DNA from: Puccinia triticina
Lineage: Eukaryota > Basidiomycota > Pucciniomycetes > Pucciniales > Pucciniaceae
Assembly (NCBI RefSeq): GCF_026914185.1
Contig: NC_070560.1
Span: 5,943,501 to 6,007,500 of the forward strand
DNA length: 64,000 bases
Reading direction: 5' to 3'
Shown: piece by piece, positions 43,374 through 53,721 of the stretch
Numbering within the stretch: the stretch's first letter is position 1
Layout of the letters: each line of letters begins with the position of its first letter
Translations under genes and position numbers: made by a program
The notes under the pieces: generated by a model
The model's database searches: none
What the model saw: only the letters and a program-made list of their open reading frames with translations
What the model was told of the DNA's origin: nothing

Positions 43374-43739
43374 GCAGGGGAGCGAGTGAGGGACGAACAG
43401 TTCCCCCCTGTCCATGGAGGCGGAATGAGCGGCAAAAACCTGGGCATGCATGGAGGGGACCGGGCATCGAGTCATGTGCATTGACGAGTCCCGGCCGCAC
43501 GAGTCGTATAAATATAGACTCGCGGTGCTGACGGCGTTGATTCAGCACCTTTCTCCCCCCCCAATCATCGCCCAGAGCCTGCCACTCAGAGCCGCTCTCT
43601 TTTCTCTCAAAACCACCCACCCACCCTAGTTTTTCACGGGGCTCTGGCTGACGCCCGAATCCCCAAAACTTCTATGTGCCCTGGGCATAGAGACAAGATG
43701 CAGGCGCATCCTCTTCTCCTGGTCAAGGTCAGAAAGGGG
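43374..43739 (+). other. Non-coding stretch with a TATA-like promoter
   Basis: GTATAAATATAG at 43507-43518, followed by a pyrimidine-rich run, looks like a Pol II core promoter on the plus strand. I could not assign it to a gene; it may be the upstream part of the DIRS-like element. Confidence 0.45.
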
Positions 43740-43901
43740 GATTTCTGAAATCTCGTCCAGCATTAAGTCCTTTTAAACTAAAATATTACCTTGAGACCTT
43801 TATTTCCTTCTCATCGCTACACTTCGCTCCACTTTTGTCTTTCCATTTGCCTTCGATTTCTCTCTCCAGCTTTCTCTCTCCAGCTTAGTGATCTTCTCTC
43901 T
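43740..43901 (+). repeat. DIRS-like element left direct repeat
   Basis: 162 bp beginning GATTTCTGAAATC, an inverted GATTTC/GAAATC pair, followed by pyrimidine-rich sequence. It is repeated directly at 58815-58976. Confidence 0.85.
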
Positions 43902-44072
43902 GAAACTTCACTCGGAAGTTGTTCTTTGCGGAACACCCTCCTCATCACTTCATATCTCGCCTTATTCAAATCAGGCGAAGCAATTTTTTGTTCTCGGTTA
44001 AAGGTAAGTGGGAGCGACGGTCATAGTTTGTCTTAGTATTAGTTGTCCCACGTTTCTCATTAGCTTCCAAAC

Positions 44073-44626
44073 GCGTGAACTAAGCCATCTCGAGCTCCAA
44101 ACCGCACATAATATTATATTGCGCGAGAACTAAGCCTGCTTGAGCTCCAAACCGCAACCTTTCTATCCACGCGAGAACTAAGCCTGCTTGGGCTCCAAAC
44201 CGCAACCTTCTCCATCCGTATATACCGCGCTTTCTCAAGCTACAATCCGCACATTGGCAGGAAGCTTTAGTAGAGGACCAAATCGCAGTCATGATTTCTT
44301 AAAGATGTTTTACCTCTCATTCGGACTCTCAACTGACTCGAGTCCCAACTCGTCTGCTTTTTATATTATCTACTATCATATAGCACAGATCAGACTGTCC
44401 TATCGCGTGAACCAAGCTTAGTAAGCTCCAAACCGCCTCCAATAGTGGCGTGAACCAAGCTCTCCCGTAAGCTCTAAACCGCCATTGCAGATATTGACGA
44501 GATTATCAGATCGATCAAACTGACTAAGGGTATTTTTTAGTAAACGCAACAAACCATTTACTTTTGCGGGGTGTTTTGTTGAAATTTGTCAGGCGTGTAC
44601 CAAGCTCAGTAAGCGTTAAAACCGCA
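44073..44626 (+). repeat. Six dispersed copies of a 33-36 bp motif
   Basis: Consensus GCGWGAACYMAGC, a short variable middle, then AGCTCCAAACCGC. Copies are at 44073-44106, 44123-44156, 44171-44204, 44405-44437, 44448-44483 and 44593-44626. Several middles can fold as small hairpins (AGCTT-AGT-AAGCT at copy 4; AAGC-CT-GCTT at copies 2 and 3). Confidence 0.85.
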
Positions 44627-44696
44627 CGAATTTTTGTTTCTCAGAGTGGCTTAATTTGTGTCGCCCTCTTCAACCCATTTTTCAGACGATTCTAGA

Positions 44697-44722
44697 TTAT
44701 CAATGGAATATTCCATTGATAA
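44697..44722. repeat. 26-bp perfect palindrome at element D truncation point
   Basis: Two 13-bp arms, TTATCAATGGAAT and its exact complement, with no spacer. It lies exactly where the LTR of element D stops matching its partner (44721). Confidence 0.9.
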
Positions 44723-45298
44723 AGGGGCTTGTGGGTTAGGGTTTCAGCTAATCTAGACAACAGGGTGAGGGATTTTAGCTGGTGGGAGTAGATACAAATG
44801 ATGTCATAACCCCTCAGGGGCGCATGAATGGTGTCAGAATATACAACAGAACATTCTAACGCATGCATGAGGTGACAGTAGACTGCATGAGCTGTCATAC
44901 AGGGGGAATTAGTGTATACACAAAGTCTGAGGCTGCAGAAACGGTGTGAATGATGTCATACTATGTATATAAAGGAGTGTATGTAGTTAATATGTAATGA
45001 GTGTAGCCTGACAGGGAGATGTATGTTTATATCCTGTGATGTGTATATGTGTACTACTGTGAAACTTGGGTTGAGGCAGGTGACAGCTGGGTTACTGGGG
45101 CTGGCCGTGTGATAGGTGTTTGGTGGGGTGTAACTTCCACACTAGAGGGGGTCCAGGGGTGCTTCCAGTGGTGAATAGGGGTGAAATTGGCCGTAGAATC
45201 CATTTCTGGGGTCCATTTGATGGTATCTTGAGGTCTAATATGAGTAATTATGTGGCATGGAAAAAACTTTTTATTTTTCCACTTTTCCGTCTACCACA
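44721..45298 (-). repeat. Element D 3' LTR, U3 part only
   Basis: 578 bp identical in length to 52501-53078 with about six differences. R and U5 are missing at the left, where the palindrome sits. Confidence 0.88.
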
Positions 45299-45312
45299 TC
45301 CTCCCCCAACTT
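45299..45312 (-). other. Element D 3' polypurine tract
   Basis: On the minus strand AAGTTGGGGGAGGA directly precedes the 3' LTR. Two more copies of the core AGTTGGGGGAGG lie at 47580-47592 and 47822-47834. Confidence 0.75.
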
Positions 45313-46899
45313 ATTGTCTGTCCCCAGACAATTTTGATGTGAAAAGTGCTATTTTTCAGCTTTTGAACCTGTGACATGGTCAATTTTACGTGGTGATCTG
45401 CAGGATCCTTGGAGAATTGGCCATTCTGACATCTTCTGGGCCATGTGGCTTGAGAGGCTGCGCAGGGTGAAAATTGGCCAAATTTTTGGTTTTTGTCAGT
45501 TTTGGGGTTTTTCTTAACAAGAACGTTTTGTTGGCTCTGGGAGTCAAAGTGCTGCGCGCAGTCCGCAGTCCGCAGTTGCGCAGTTGCGCAGTGGTGATGC
45601 TTGTGCTGTGGTGGCGGCCGCAGCTGTTGCTCTAGCGCCTTAGGGTGCGCGCTATTGAAGCCGCGGGCCTTGGTGTACAAGTAGTGATTGGGGACTCGAC
45701 CCCGCCTCTGATGATTGGCTGGTCGGGCACACAGTGCTCATTGTGTCCGCCCGTCCAAGCTCCCGTTTGGTCTCGAGTGTTTACTCCCTACCCCGCCTGG
45801 GGGGTATGTGTATGTATATCGACCTTACCCCATAGGGGGTATCGATATATCCTTACATCTAGTCCTCTGCCAGCACCCAACCCTTCGACTTCGCCGATCT
45901 TCCGACCTCTTCGACTACGTCACCGGCGCTCAATGAGGGCTTTGATTCTCAAGTTGACTCGTTCAAGCCTCGGACCGTCTTTGTCCTTTTGGGTGGGTGG
46001 TTTCTCTTTCCTTATTCTGACTGTTCTTCTTGGTTTCCGTCAAGAAGAAGGAAAGAAAACAACAGCTTCATTTGTGTATCCAATTTCTGACAGCTGACAG
46101 CCAGATCTTGTTTTTAACAGCCCGACTCGTACCATCACCGCGGACAGCTTCGCTCGCCGGACTCGATAGCCCATACCCTCAACAGTGAGTACATATTTAC
46201 CTTCTTTTTACCGGTGCTAAGACGGAGAAGACTGACGGCCGTCTTTCTTTCTCTTTTTGACTATGTACTGACCAGCCATAACTAGATATGTATGTATATG
46301 TATTTCTCAAGCCAGAAGGTGGTCCCAGGCGACATTTGGCCTGGTTTGATCTGAAATGTTTTGGCCGAGTCGAACGACGCACTTGCCTTCTACTGGGTAG
46401 GCCGTCCATTTTACTTTTTGGCGAGTCTCGGAGTGGGTTAAGAGGACTGTACATATAGACCGGTGATAAGGCGGCAAGACTGACGACCGTCTCTTTGTCT
46501 TTATTTCCTTTGGCTTGGTTCCATCTCAGATTGTTACGGGCCGGGTTGAACGACATGCTTGCCTTCTAAATGAGCAGACCGTTTGTTTCTTTTTTTTTGG
46601 CAAGTCTGGAAGTGGGTCCAAGTACCCTACATATGGACCGGTAGGTGCCCGCAGAACCCGCTCGAGTATGAAAAAACCTCTCATCTCTCCTGGAAATCTT
46701 ACCCTCAACCACCATCTCACTCTCATCCACTTGTCAAGTATACCTGAGTTCCTTTAGACTTCTACACCTTATCCTCTGAGGAACCGAGGACCTCCGCCAA
46801 AGTGTTGGCTTGTGTGAGCCTTTGTTGTCTGTGTAGCTACATGTATCTTTCTTAGCCACGGTGTCACTGACCCGTTTGTTCGTTCTTACTGTTTGCTAG
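45313..46899 (-). other. Element D 3' non-coding region with diverged tandem duplication
   Basis: 45640-46760 is GC-richer than the rest of element D. Two units offset by about 255 bp (46199-46455 and about 46456-46650) share ACCGGTG, AAGACTGACG, CGTCT and CTTGCCTTCTA blocks. A plus-strand pyrimidine-rich, exon-intron-like texture suggests upstream exons of the antisense gene at 46900. No domain was recognised. Confidence 0.5.
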
Positions 46900-47280
46900 C
46901 CGGGATTCTCCATCCACAATCCCATCCTGATCATGGATGGATCAATATATCAAGGAGGGACTATCACCCCTTGGTTCTGTGCCAAACGAACTTGAGAGGA
47001 TCGAGCTGCTGGAGATGGGGCTGCTCCAACCAAGCGCCCATTCACTGTTGACAGAGCCGCAGTCGCTGAAGTGGCAGCAGTAAGTCGTGATGTTTCAACG
47101 GTATCGGTACTGCTTATCGGTATCAGATATCGCATTGTGTATCCAGTACTAACAATAGACTCTGGCTGGTAGATTATTGCCCTGGGAGGATTCCCTGTCC
47201 CTGCTTGTTGTGTCCAACGCCAAGGCCCAGATACTGACCGTCCCTTTGTGGATGATCCAATCCGCTCGTCGAGCGAGTGA
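46900..47280 (+). pseudogene. Antisense spliced reading frame inside element D
   Basis: On the plus strand, opposite to gag, an exon runs from a possible acceptor (TTTGCTAG, 46892-46899) or the ATG at 46933 to 47079. A 93-bp GTAAGT...GGTAG intron with a TACTAACA branch point follows, and the second exon (47173-47280) ends in TGA. Phases agree. The product contains MDGSIYQGG, an Ala-rich middle and VPACCVQRQGPDTDRPF. One in-frame TGA (46993-46995) breaks it. There is no similarity I recognise to the element B antisense protein, though position and orientation are the same. Confidence 0.45.
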
Positions 47281-47920
47281 CTTCCGGTAAGTCATTGGCT
47301 CTTCTTATCCGTTTATGTCGGGCCCCCGGCTGTGTGGATATCCAGTCCGGTAGCTAATGGGTACTGGGAACGCTCCCCCGGCTCTGTCCGAGTTTGTAAA
47401 TCCCGTTCAAGGGTTCCCCCCTCTTTGATTTTTCAAGTATATCCAATGTTGATCTTCAGTTATGAATGCGCCTAGTTGTAATAGATTAATAGCCTTGTCC
47501 AGACTGTTCTTCAACATTTTCCTCGATCCAGCCGAAAAAATTGAAAAAAAATCTGAACCCAAAAATGAAATGAAAGCCCCCTCCCCCAACTTATCAGGTT
47601 GTCCTCAACCTCAAAGAAAGTGAGTTATTTGTAAGAAAGAAAAAAAGTAAAAAGAGTGTGGTTTTTTTAAAAAACAAGTGTTGATAAGCACTTTAAACTC
47701 TTGCTGAGGAGGTAGATTTGGTTGGAGGTTTCCATAGACTTTTGAGATATTCTGAATTGTGTACTATGAGATTGATGGTGGGAGGACGGTGATAAAAGAG
47801 TGACTTTTTGAAAGAATGTGAGTTCCTCCCCCAACTTGAAAGATTTAAGCCCCAAGAGTTTCAGAATTTAGAGCTGATATCTGTTTGTGATGATTTAGAA
47901 AAGAGAAAAATGATAATTGT
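47281..47920 (-). other. Element D spacer with two polypurine-like tracts
   Basis: No coherent coding sequence. AGTTGGGGGAGG cores on the minus strand at 47580-47592 and 47822-47834 resemble the 3' polypurine tract; RT to integrase would be expected near here in a complete relative. Confidence 0.5.
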
Positions 47921-49044
47921 TTAACCAATTCCAACAAGGAGCCTTGGGTGGTTGAAGTGTGTCTGAAGTTGTCCAAAGCGGTCGGGCGGAATCTTCAGTG
48001 ACGGTTGAACCAGGAGCTTCCTGAGTGAGTAAAATAAGCAAATAAATTGATTCCTTTGTGATTCAAGATGATATAGATCATTGATTGATCCTTTCAATTC
48101 TTGTTTAGGTTCTGAATGGTATTCATTGTGTTTGGAATTTGTTTTTTTTGAGTTAATATCTGGTGGTACCGGCGCAGGCGGCAAGATAAAAATGTCTTCA
48201 GAGGATGTACAGATTGGATTTGGGCTGGTTGAAAATTGTGATTCTGTTGGTTTAAGATCTGCAGTAGTACTAATACTTGGGTTGCATATACTGATATTAT
48301 TGCCTTCAATTTCTCCAGGGTCTGCATCTGTGGGTCCTGGGGCTTGAAGGGACAGTTTGTTGAAAATTTCTTCTTGTTGATCCAAGTGAGGTTTAAAGAG
48401 GTGCTTGTTGAGTTTCAGTTCTTCCTCCCAAAGCCATCCTTCTGGTCCAAAGTTAACTACCTTCAGGCGCTCTTCAGTAATCCTGGCTGTAGGCTTGAAA
48501 TCAGGAGGATTTGGGGTAAGTGGTGTTTTGTAGGGATCTTGAGTAAGTGGAGGTCTTTGCAGTGGAGGATTCAAAGTCTGTGGAATAGGTTGATTGATAG
48601 GTCAAACTTTCTTGGCCACAGGTTTGTACTTTGTCATGCACCATAAACTCCCCTCCTTCCAGCTTTGACATAATTTCTCCTGAAACAGTGATCCCAGCCC
48701 GTTGGAGAGTAACTTTCCTATCTGCTGCAGGTCCTTATCTGGTTGATTTATCCTTGTGGTGTTGATGGAAAGACCTGGTTTGGAATCAGATGTGCATTTG
48801 GAAATGGATTTTAACGGTAAGCCTTTCTTCATGGCACTGCAGAATTTTAACAGTTTAAAAAACATAATAAGGATGTTCTTTTTGACTGAAAAGAGTTTGA
48901 ACAGCAAAACAAATGTTTGTCTTGATGTCTTTTGAAAGTATTTTACAAAAACAGATCTGAGCCAGTCTAAGAAAACCAGTGTCCAAGACATAACACGCTT
49001 GACTAGCTGAAGCGAGGTACTCCCTAGATGGCCACCGGAAGTCC
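47921..49044 (-). pseudogene. Element D truncated Pol N-terminus
   Basis: In the -1 frame after the slippery site the frame is open from 49044 to a TGA at 48604-48602, then to 47921. NPPLQRPPLTQDPYKTPL and INFGP-like VNFGPEGW match the start of element B Pol. No RT motif follows, so the enzyme domains are deleted. Confidence 0.8.
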
Positions 49045-51546
49045 TAAAAAATGCTGAGTTGATTTCTTTTTGAACATGCGATGTTCTTCGCCTTCCTCTT
49101 GGAGCGGATCCAATGGAGGAGCAGGCCTGATGACATTTGTACTAAGGTTTTTCCGATTATCCCAGCCTCTTCCTTGCCCGGTTCGTGCCAACGGTACTGA
49201 AATTCGTCTCCCTTTGCTTCCCTGGAAAGTGAGTGTTTCTCCTGTTTCATGGTATTCCAAGGTACATCCATGGTCAAAGAGGAAAGGTTGTCCTAAAATG
49301 CAATCTTGAGCCTTTGGTGATATGAAAAGATGCGCTGGCCCGGAGAATCGACCAATTTGTATTGAACAGTTTTCCACTACTCCTGTTATGTCGCATCTGG
49401 CTCCACCCACACCTTGCATTGGTATGTTCACTATTACTGACTCCAGCGCTAAATCTTCCGCTACCAATCGAGGAATGACATTGACCATGGATCCTGAATC
49501 CACCATGAAGTCTACTTTTTCTCCCCCAACTTCTGCAGTTACATATCCCAGGGCACAACTGTAGTAGCAGGGATCTGAGAGGTCTTCATCTTCCGCAGGT
49601 ATGGTCATTGGTGCTGCTATGTTAGTTGCCTCTGTCTTAATATAAGTTGTAGAAGTGCTTTTTCCGGGAAGGCGTTCCTGCAGCCTGGCTATGACTTTCT
49701 CTGCGTACGAGGGGGATATTGCCGTTAGCTGTGCAAAGGTGGTAGGGATTTTCACATTATCCAAGTCCTGTAGTAGTGCTTCCTCAGGTGAGTCCTTCTT
49801 CAGGATTGTTGGTACCCGCTCTCAGCTCCAAACTTTCTCAGGTGTCTTTTTTGGAGTGTCCTTTGGAGTGTTATCCAATTCCTCCTCTTCATGATCAATA
49901 TCCATGGCTTCCCGCTCCGGTTCTTGGATCCTGACCCCACGTCTACCCTTCTGAGCTTCTGACCTAGTGATAGGATGGACTTTTATGAAGTTCTCAGCGC
50001 CCAGAGTAGGTGTGCTCCAATGGATGGTTTGTACTGAGGCTTTCATTGTTGGGGTGTTACCATTTCCTTCTTGTTGGGATTTTGCTAACCTTTGTATAGC
50101 TTCTTGCATGTTAGGATCTGCTGATGCACCAGCCACTACCGAGCGTATTGGTCTGGAGGGTATCCAAGGTATGTGCTGACCGTCTGGTAGGAACCAATCC
50201 TTCCCATTTTGCTTGACTAGCCCTTGTTCCTCATCTTTGAGATATTCTGGACATCTGGCTGTGGAGTGCCCTTCACGTTTGCAATAATAATAGACCAGAG
50301 TGTCGTACACCGGGGTGGATGGTTAAGTGTTACCCCGATAAAAGTCCTGTTTGTCTGAGGGACCTTGCCTATTATAGTTTGTGGGTAAGCTGCTTCGAAA
50401 CTGGTTTTTGAGTGCAGCTAGTTCTTGTTGCATGTCCTGAAACTTCTGGTCCACTATTTTTTCATTTGGAGTTTCTTTCAGCATCTGCTCGCGTCGTTTG
50501 CCATCCCCTTTCTTGTGGTCCAATTCTTTCTGCATCGTCCGGTTTGACTCAGAGAAACTTGAGAAATTGGTATATACGCTATCGTCCACACGAACTTCTG
50601 TGTCCGCAGCCGCTATCAAGTCTTCCCATTTTGGTGCTTTGTTACTGCCATCCTTAGATTTTGGAAGCTGATCCTTTCTAACTAGAATGCGTTTAACACT
50701 TCTTTGATTTTCCATTGGGAAGGCACTTAAGAACAGTCCCCCAGCTTTGTCTTTCTTGCTAACATGTTTGTTTTTGACTAGGTACTTGAGAAATTTGGTG
50801 AATTTTCCAAGATATTCTTTGTATTCTTGATGGGTTGAGATTCCTGACTTTGATTGCTGCTTGGCCAGTTTTATGAGGTCTTCTGTGGTGAAAATAATGG
50901 TGTTATCTAACTCGCCCCAGGTTTTGACCATGTCAGCTCGCAGCTTGGTCCAGTCGTATTCTTCATACCCCTCCATTTCCTCAAGTTCGCACTTCAGTTC
51001 TTCTGTTTGTATAAACCGTGGTATCTGAATTGCTTTCTCACAATCCGTGGCACCATACCCATAGGCTACCCGTTCAAACCAATGTAGAAACTTCATGAAC
51101 TGACTCCCATCATAGTAAAGCCCTTCTTTGTTCCTGATGATGTTAGGTTTGTTTGAGTGCTCAGGTTGGGTATAGACGTATATTGGCTGAGGTTGCTGAA
51201 CTGGAATTTGAGGTTGTTGTTGTTGTTGTTGAAAATGAGGATGATACATATTTTCTTGGTTGTTTTCAGTGTTGTGAATCCCATAACCGGTCGGTTGTTG
51301 TCTTGGGGTATTATTTCTTGGTGGGTTATTTTGAGTTTCATCTGAATCTGACATTTCTTCTTCAGCAGGATCTCTGAAGTGATTTTCTGGACCCTTTCCT
51401 TTGTCTTTCCTAGGTGGTGGTGGTGGATTGTTTGTGGCATCGCTTGGCCAAAGTAATCCTGAAGTTCCTGCCAATGGTCTGCTCCTTAAAGGGGTACTTG
51501 AAGCAAATCCTTCTCCCATTTCTAATGTACTGAAGGGTAAACTCAT
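49024..51546 (-). pseudogene. Element D Gag-protease
   Basis: True ATG at 51546. One frame runs to TAG at 49024, broken by TAA (50325-50323) and TGA (49824-49822). The order is a Pro/Asn/Gln-rich N-terminus with a Gln run, a capsid region (YYDGSQFMKFLHWFERVAYG), a zinc knuckle (YYCKREGHSTARC, near 50280), an acidic linker and the protease with intact DSG (FMVDSGSMVNVIP, near 49480). The stops fit CAA-to-TAA and CGA-to-TGA changes. It ends with CAT TTT TTA GGA, a slippery heptamer in phase. Confidence 0.88.
49045..49051 (-). promoter_or_regulatory. Programmed -1 frameshift heptamer (element D)
   Basis: T TTT TTA in X XXY YYZ phase on the minus strand, about seven codons before the gag stop; pol continues in the -1 frame. 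It is the same heptamer at the same place as in element B. Confidence 0.75.
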
Positions 51547-52500
51547 GTTGATTCTTGTTGAATCCTAGTTTTCTTAATATGATGATCGTTCGTTAACTGT
51601 TACTGTGCTCTGAAAAAGAAACAATAATATATGGTCTCTGGTTTCTTTACCAGGGCAAATTGGGGGTTTCTTTCTAATATCTAAAATAACTTTACCATCC
51701 TGGGAGGGTTCTTCAAACAGTATCCTAATTATCTGAATCCTTAGGTACTACACACCGTCGTTCAGTATATAATTGGCTGCTTCCTTTGAGTGGGCTCCAG
51801 AGTTTTCTTCTAACAGTATCTAATTATCCAGATCCTTAGGTACTACACACCGTCTTCCAGTATATAATTAGCTGCTTCCTTCGAAACACTCCTTTCAGGT
51901 TAGGTAGTTATGTGTTCCTTTCAGAGGTTCGTAATTGGTTCCTTAGATAGTCCAAAAGTTGACTAGTTGTCAACAGAATAACTGAATATGCCGTTGAGTG
52001 TTATAGATTTGTTTGACGAATTTGATTCCTATCGCCGCTTGAGGTTGAGATCCGTAGACGATGGTTTCTGGTTTTCTTGGTTGAAATCGATTGAACGTTG
52101 TCGATAGAACAAGATTATCCAATAACGTTGGGGACTCCCTTGTAAGACTCAAAAGTGGTAATGAAACCCTCTTGCTGAATGGTGAAGGGTATGATGGAGT
52201 TGCAAGCTCTGCCCTTCTGTTATCAGTCAACAAGACCCACCAAGCTCAGCTTGGCAAGTTTTATTAAGTGATAGGTCTGGTCTGTTCCAGATGAAATCTG
52301 TTTGACCGGCAACGTGTAAGTGTTTTAATTACTTTGTTATAAGGGTTGAATTGTTGTTAGAAGGGCTGATTTATTGTTATAAGGGTTTTAGGATTTGAGT
52401 GTGGATGAGTGTTGGGTGACTTGTGAGTTCTGGGTGAGAAACTGGGGAGCAGGCCACTGGGGGTGGAGAGAGCTCCTTTTATAGACAAAAGGGGAGCCCC
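51547..52500 (-). other. Element D leader, R-U5 and a short tandem duplication
   Basis: The minus strand TATA box TATAAAA (52483-52477) lies just inside the LTR, so R and U5 extend leftward from there; their inner edge is unclear. Two units of about 80-105 bp (from about 51709 and 51812) share CCTTAGGTACTACACACCGT and CAGTATATAATT. Confidence 0.55.
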
Positions 52501-53078
52501 AAAGGGGCTTGTGGGTTAGGGTTTCAGCTAATCTAGACAACAGGGTGAGGGATTTTAGCTGGTGGGAGTAGATACAAATGATGTCATAACCCCTCAGGGG
52601 CGCATGAATGGTGTCAGAATATACAACAGAAAATTCTAACGCATGCATGAGGTGAAAGTAGACTGCATGAGCTGTCATACAGGGGGAATTAGTGTATACA
52701 CAAAGTCTGAGGCTGCAGAAACGGTGTGAATGATGTCATACTATGTATATAAAGGAGTGTATGTAGTTAATATGTAATGAGTGTAGCCTGACAGGGAGAT
52801 TTATGTTTATATCCTGTGATGTGTATATGTGTACTACTGTGAAACTTGGGTTGAGGCAGGTGACAGCTGGGTTACTGGGGCTGGCCGTGTGATAGGTGTT
52901 TGGTGGGGTGTAACTTCCACACTAGAGGGGGTCCAGGGGTGCTTCCAGTGGTGACTAGGGGTGAAATTGGCCGTAGAATCCATTTCTGGGGTACATTTGA
53001 TGGTATCTTGAGGTCTAATATGAGTAATTATGTGGCATAGAAAAAACTTTTTATTTTTCCACTTTTCCGTCTACCACA
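52501..53078 (-). repeat. Element D 5' LTR, U3 part
   Basis: 578 bp matching 44721-45298. The full LTR continues below 52501. Confidence 0.88.
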
Positions 53079-53080
53079 AC

Positions 53081-53293
53081 GTCAATCAGCGTACGGCCCG
53101 CCGAGATACCCGTTTGCAGAGAATGACAGGTTTTTCAGCGGCCAAGGAAGCTACGCCGGAGCTCATGACTCAAAGAAACGATTGCGCGGTTACAATGGCG
53201 CTAATTTTGTGGAAGGTTTTGTTGACCAACGTCAAGCAAAAAACGGGCCTCCGACCCAACAAGGAGGGCCTTCGGTGCAGGGGAAAAAGTAGG
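53081..53293 (+). pseudogene. DIRS-like element Gag C-terminal remnant
   Basis: A frame open from the element D junction to TAG at 53291-53293, rich in Gly/Gln/Arg/Pro (YGPPRYPFAEN; RGYNGANF). The N-terminal part of gag is missing, apparently lost together with the end of element D. Confidence 0.5.
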
Positions 53294-53622
53294 CCACCGC
53301 TTCTTCAACCACCCCTTTTTCTCTAGACGCAACATTTCATTGTCTCTTTGCACCGAACACAGTTTCTATTTCCTTTCCATGTCTATCCTATTGGATCCAC
53401 ACTCTATCTCCTTTTAATTGTTGTTTCCCGGTTCTTCCCCCCCCCCCCCCTAAAACCCCACATCCTTGTGTTGTATGGTGCTCGCAGACACTTGTCGTAT
53501 CCCTTTGAATTTCTTATTTTCCTTTTTGGTTGTTTTTAAGGTTTTTGATGTTTTTCTTTGCCTGTTTGCCATCCTTCTCCAATTGAAATCTTAGCTTATG
53601 GCCGTCAGATGTCAGGTGCGAG
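53294..53622 (+). other. Spacer between gag and RT frames of DIRS-like element
   Basis: Pyrimidine-rich non-coding DNA including a C run near 53440. No feature is assigned. Confidence 0.5.
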
Positions 53623-53721
53623 ATGAACATTCCCCTTTGGGAAGAGGCACTACAGAATGCCGGCTTGCTCCCGGAGCTTGCCGACATTATTGAAGGGTTT
53701 AGGTCTGGTTTTGACCAGGGT

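Larger units (their letters stand above)
44721..53078 (-). mobile_element. Ty3/gypsy element D (minus strand), lacks RT and integrase
   Basis: Related to element B: same LTR start (TGTGGT), the same GGGGACAGACAATAAGTTGG tract before the 3' LTR and the same gag/pol frameshift arrangement. On the minus strand it has a 5' LTR, gag-protease (51546-49024), a short pol N-terminus (to 47921), antisense frames and a truncated 3' LTR. RT, RNase H and integrase are missing. It could only move with help from a related element. Confidence 0.88.

Noticed and set aside
45645..46097. 150-codon plus-strand frame in element D
   Set aside because: No domain or start context; lies in the duplicated GC-rich non-coding region and may at most be part of upstream exons of the antisense frame.
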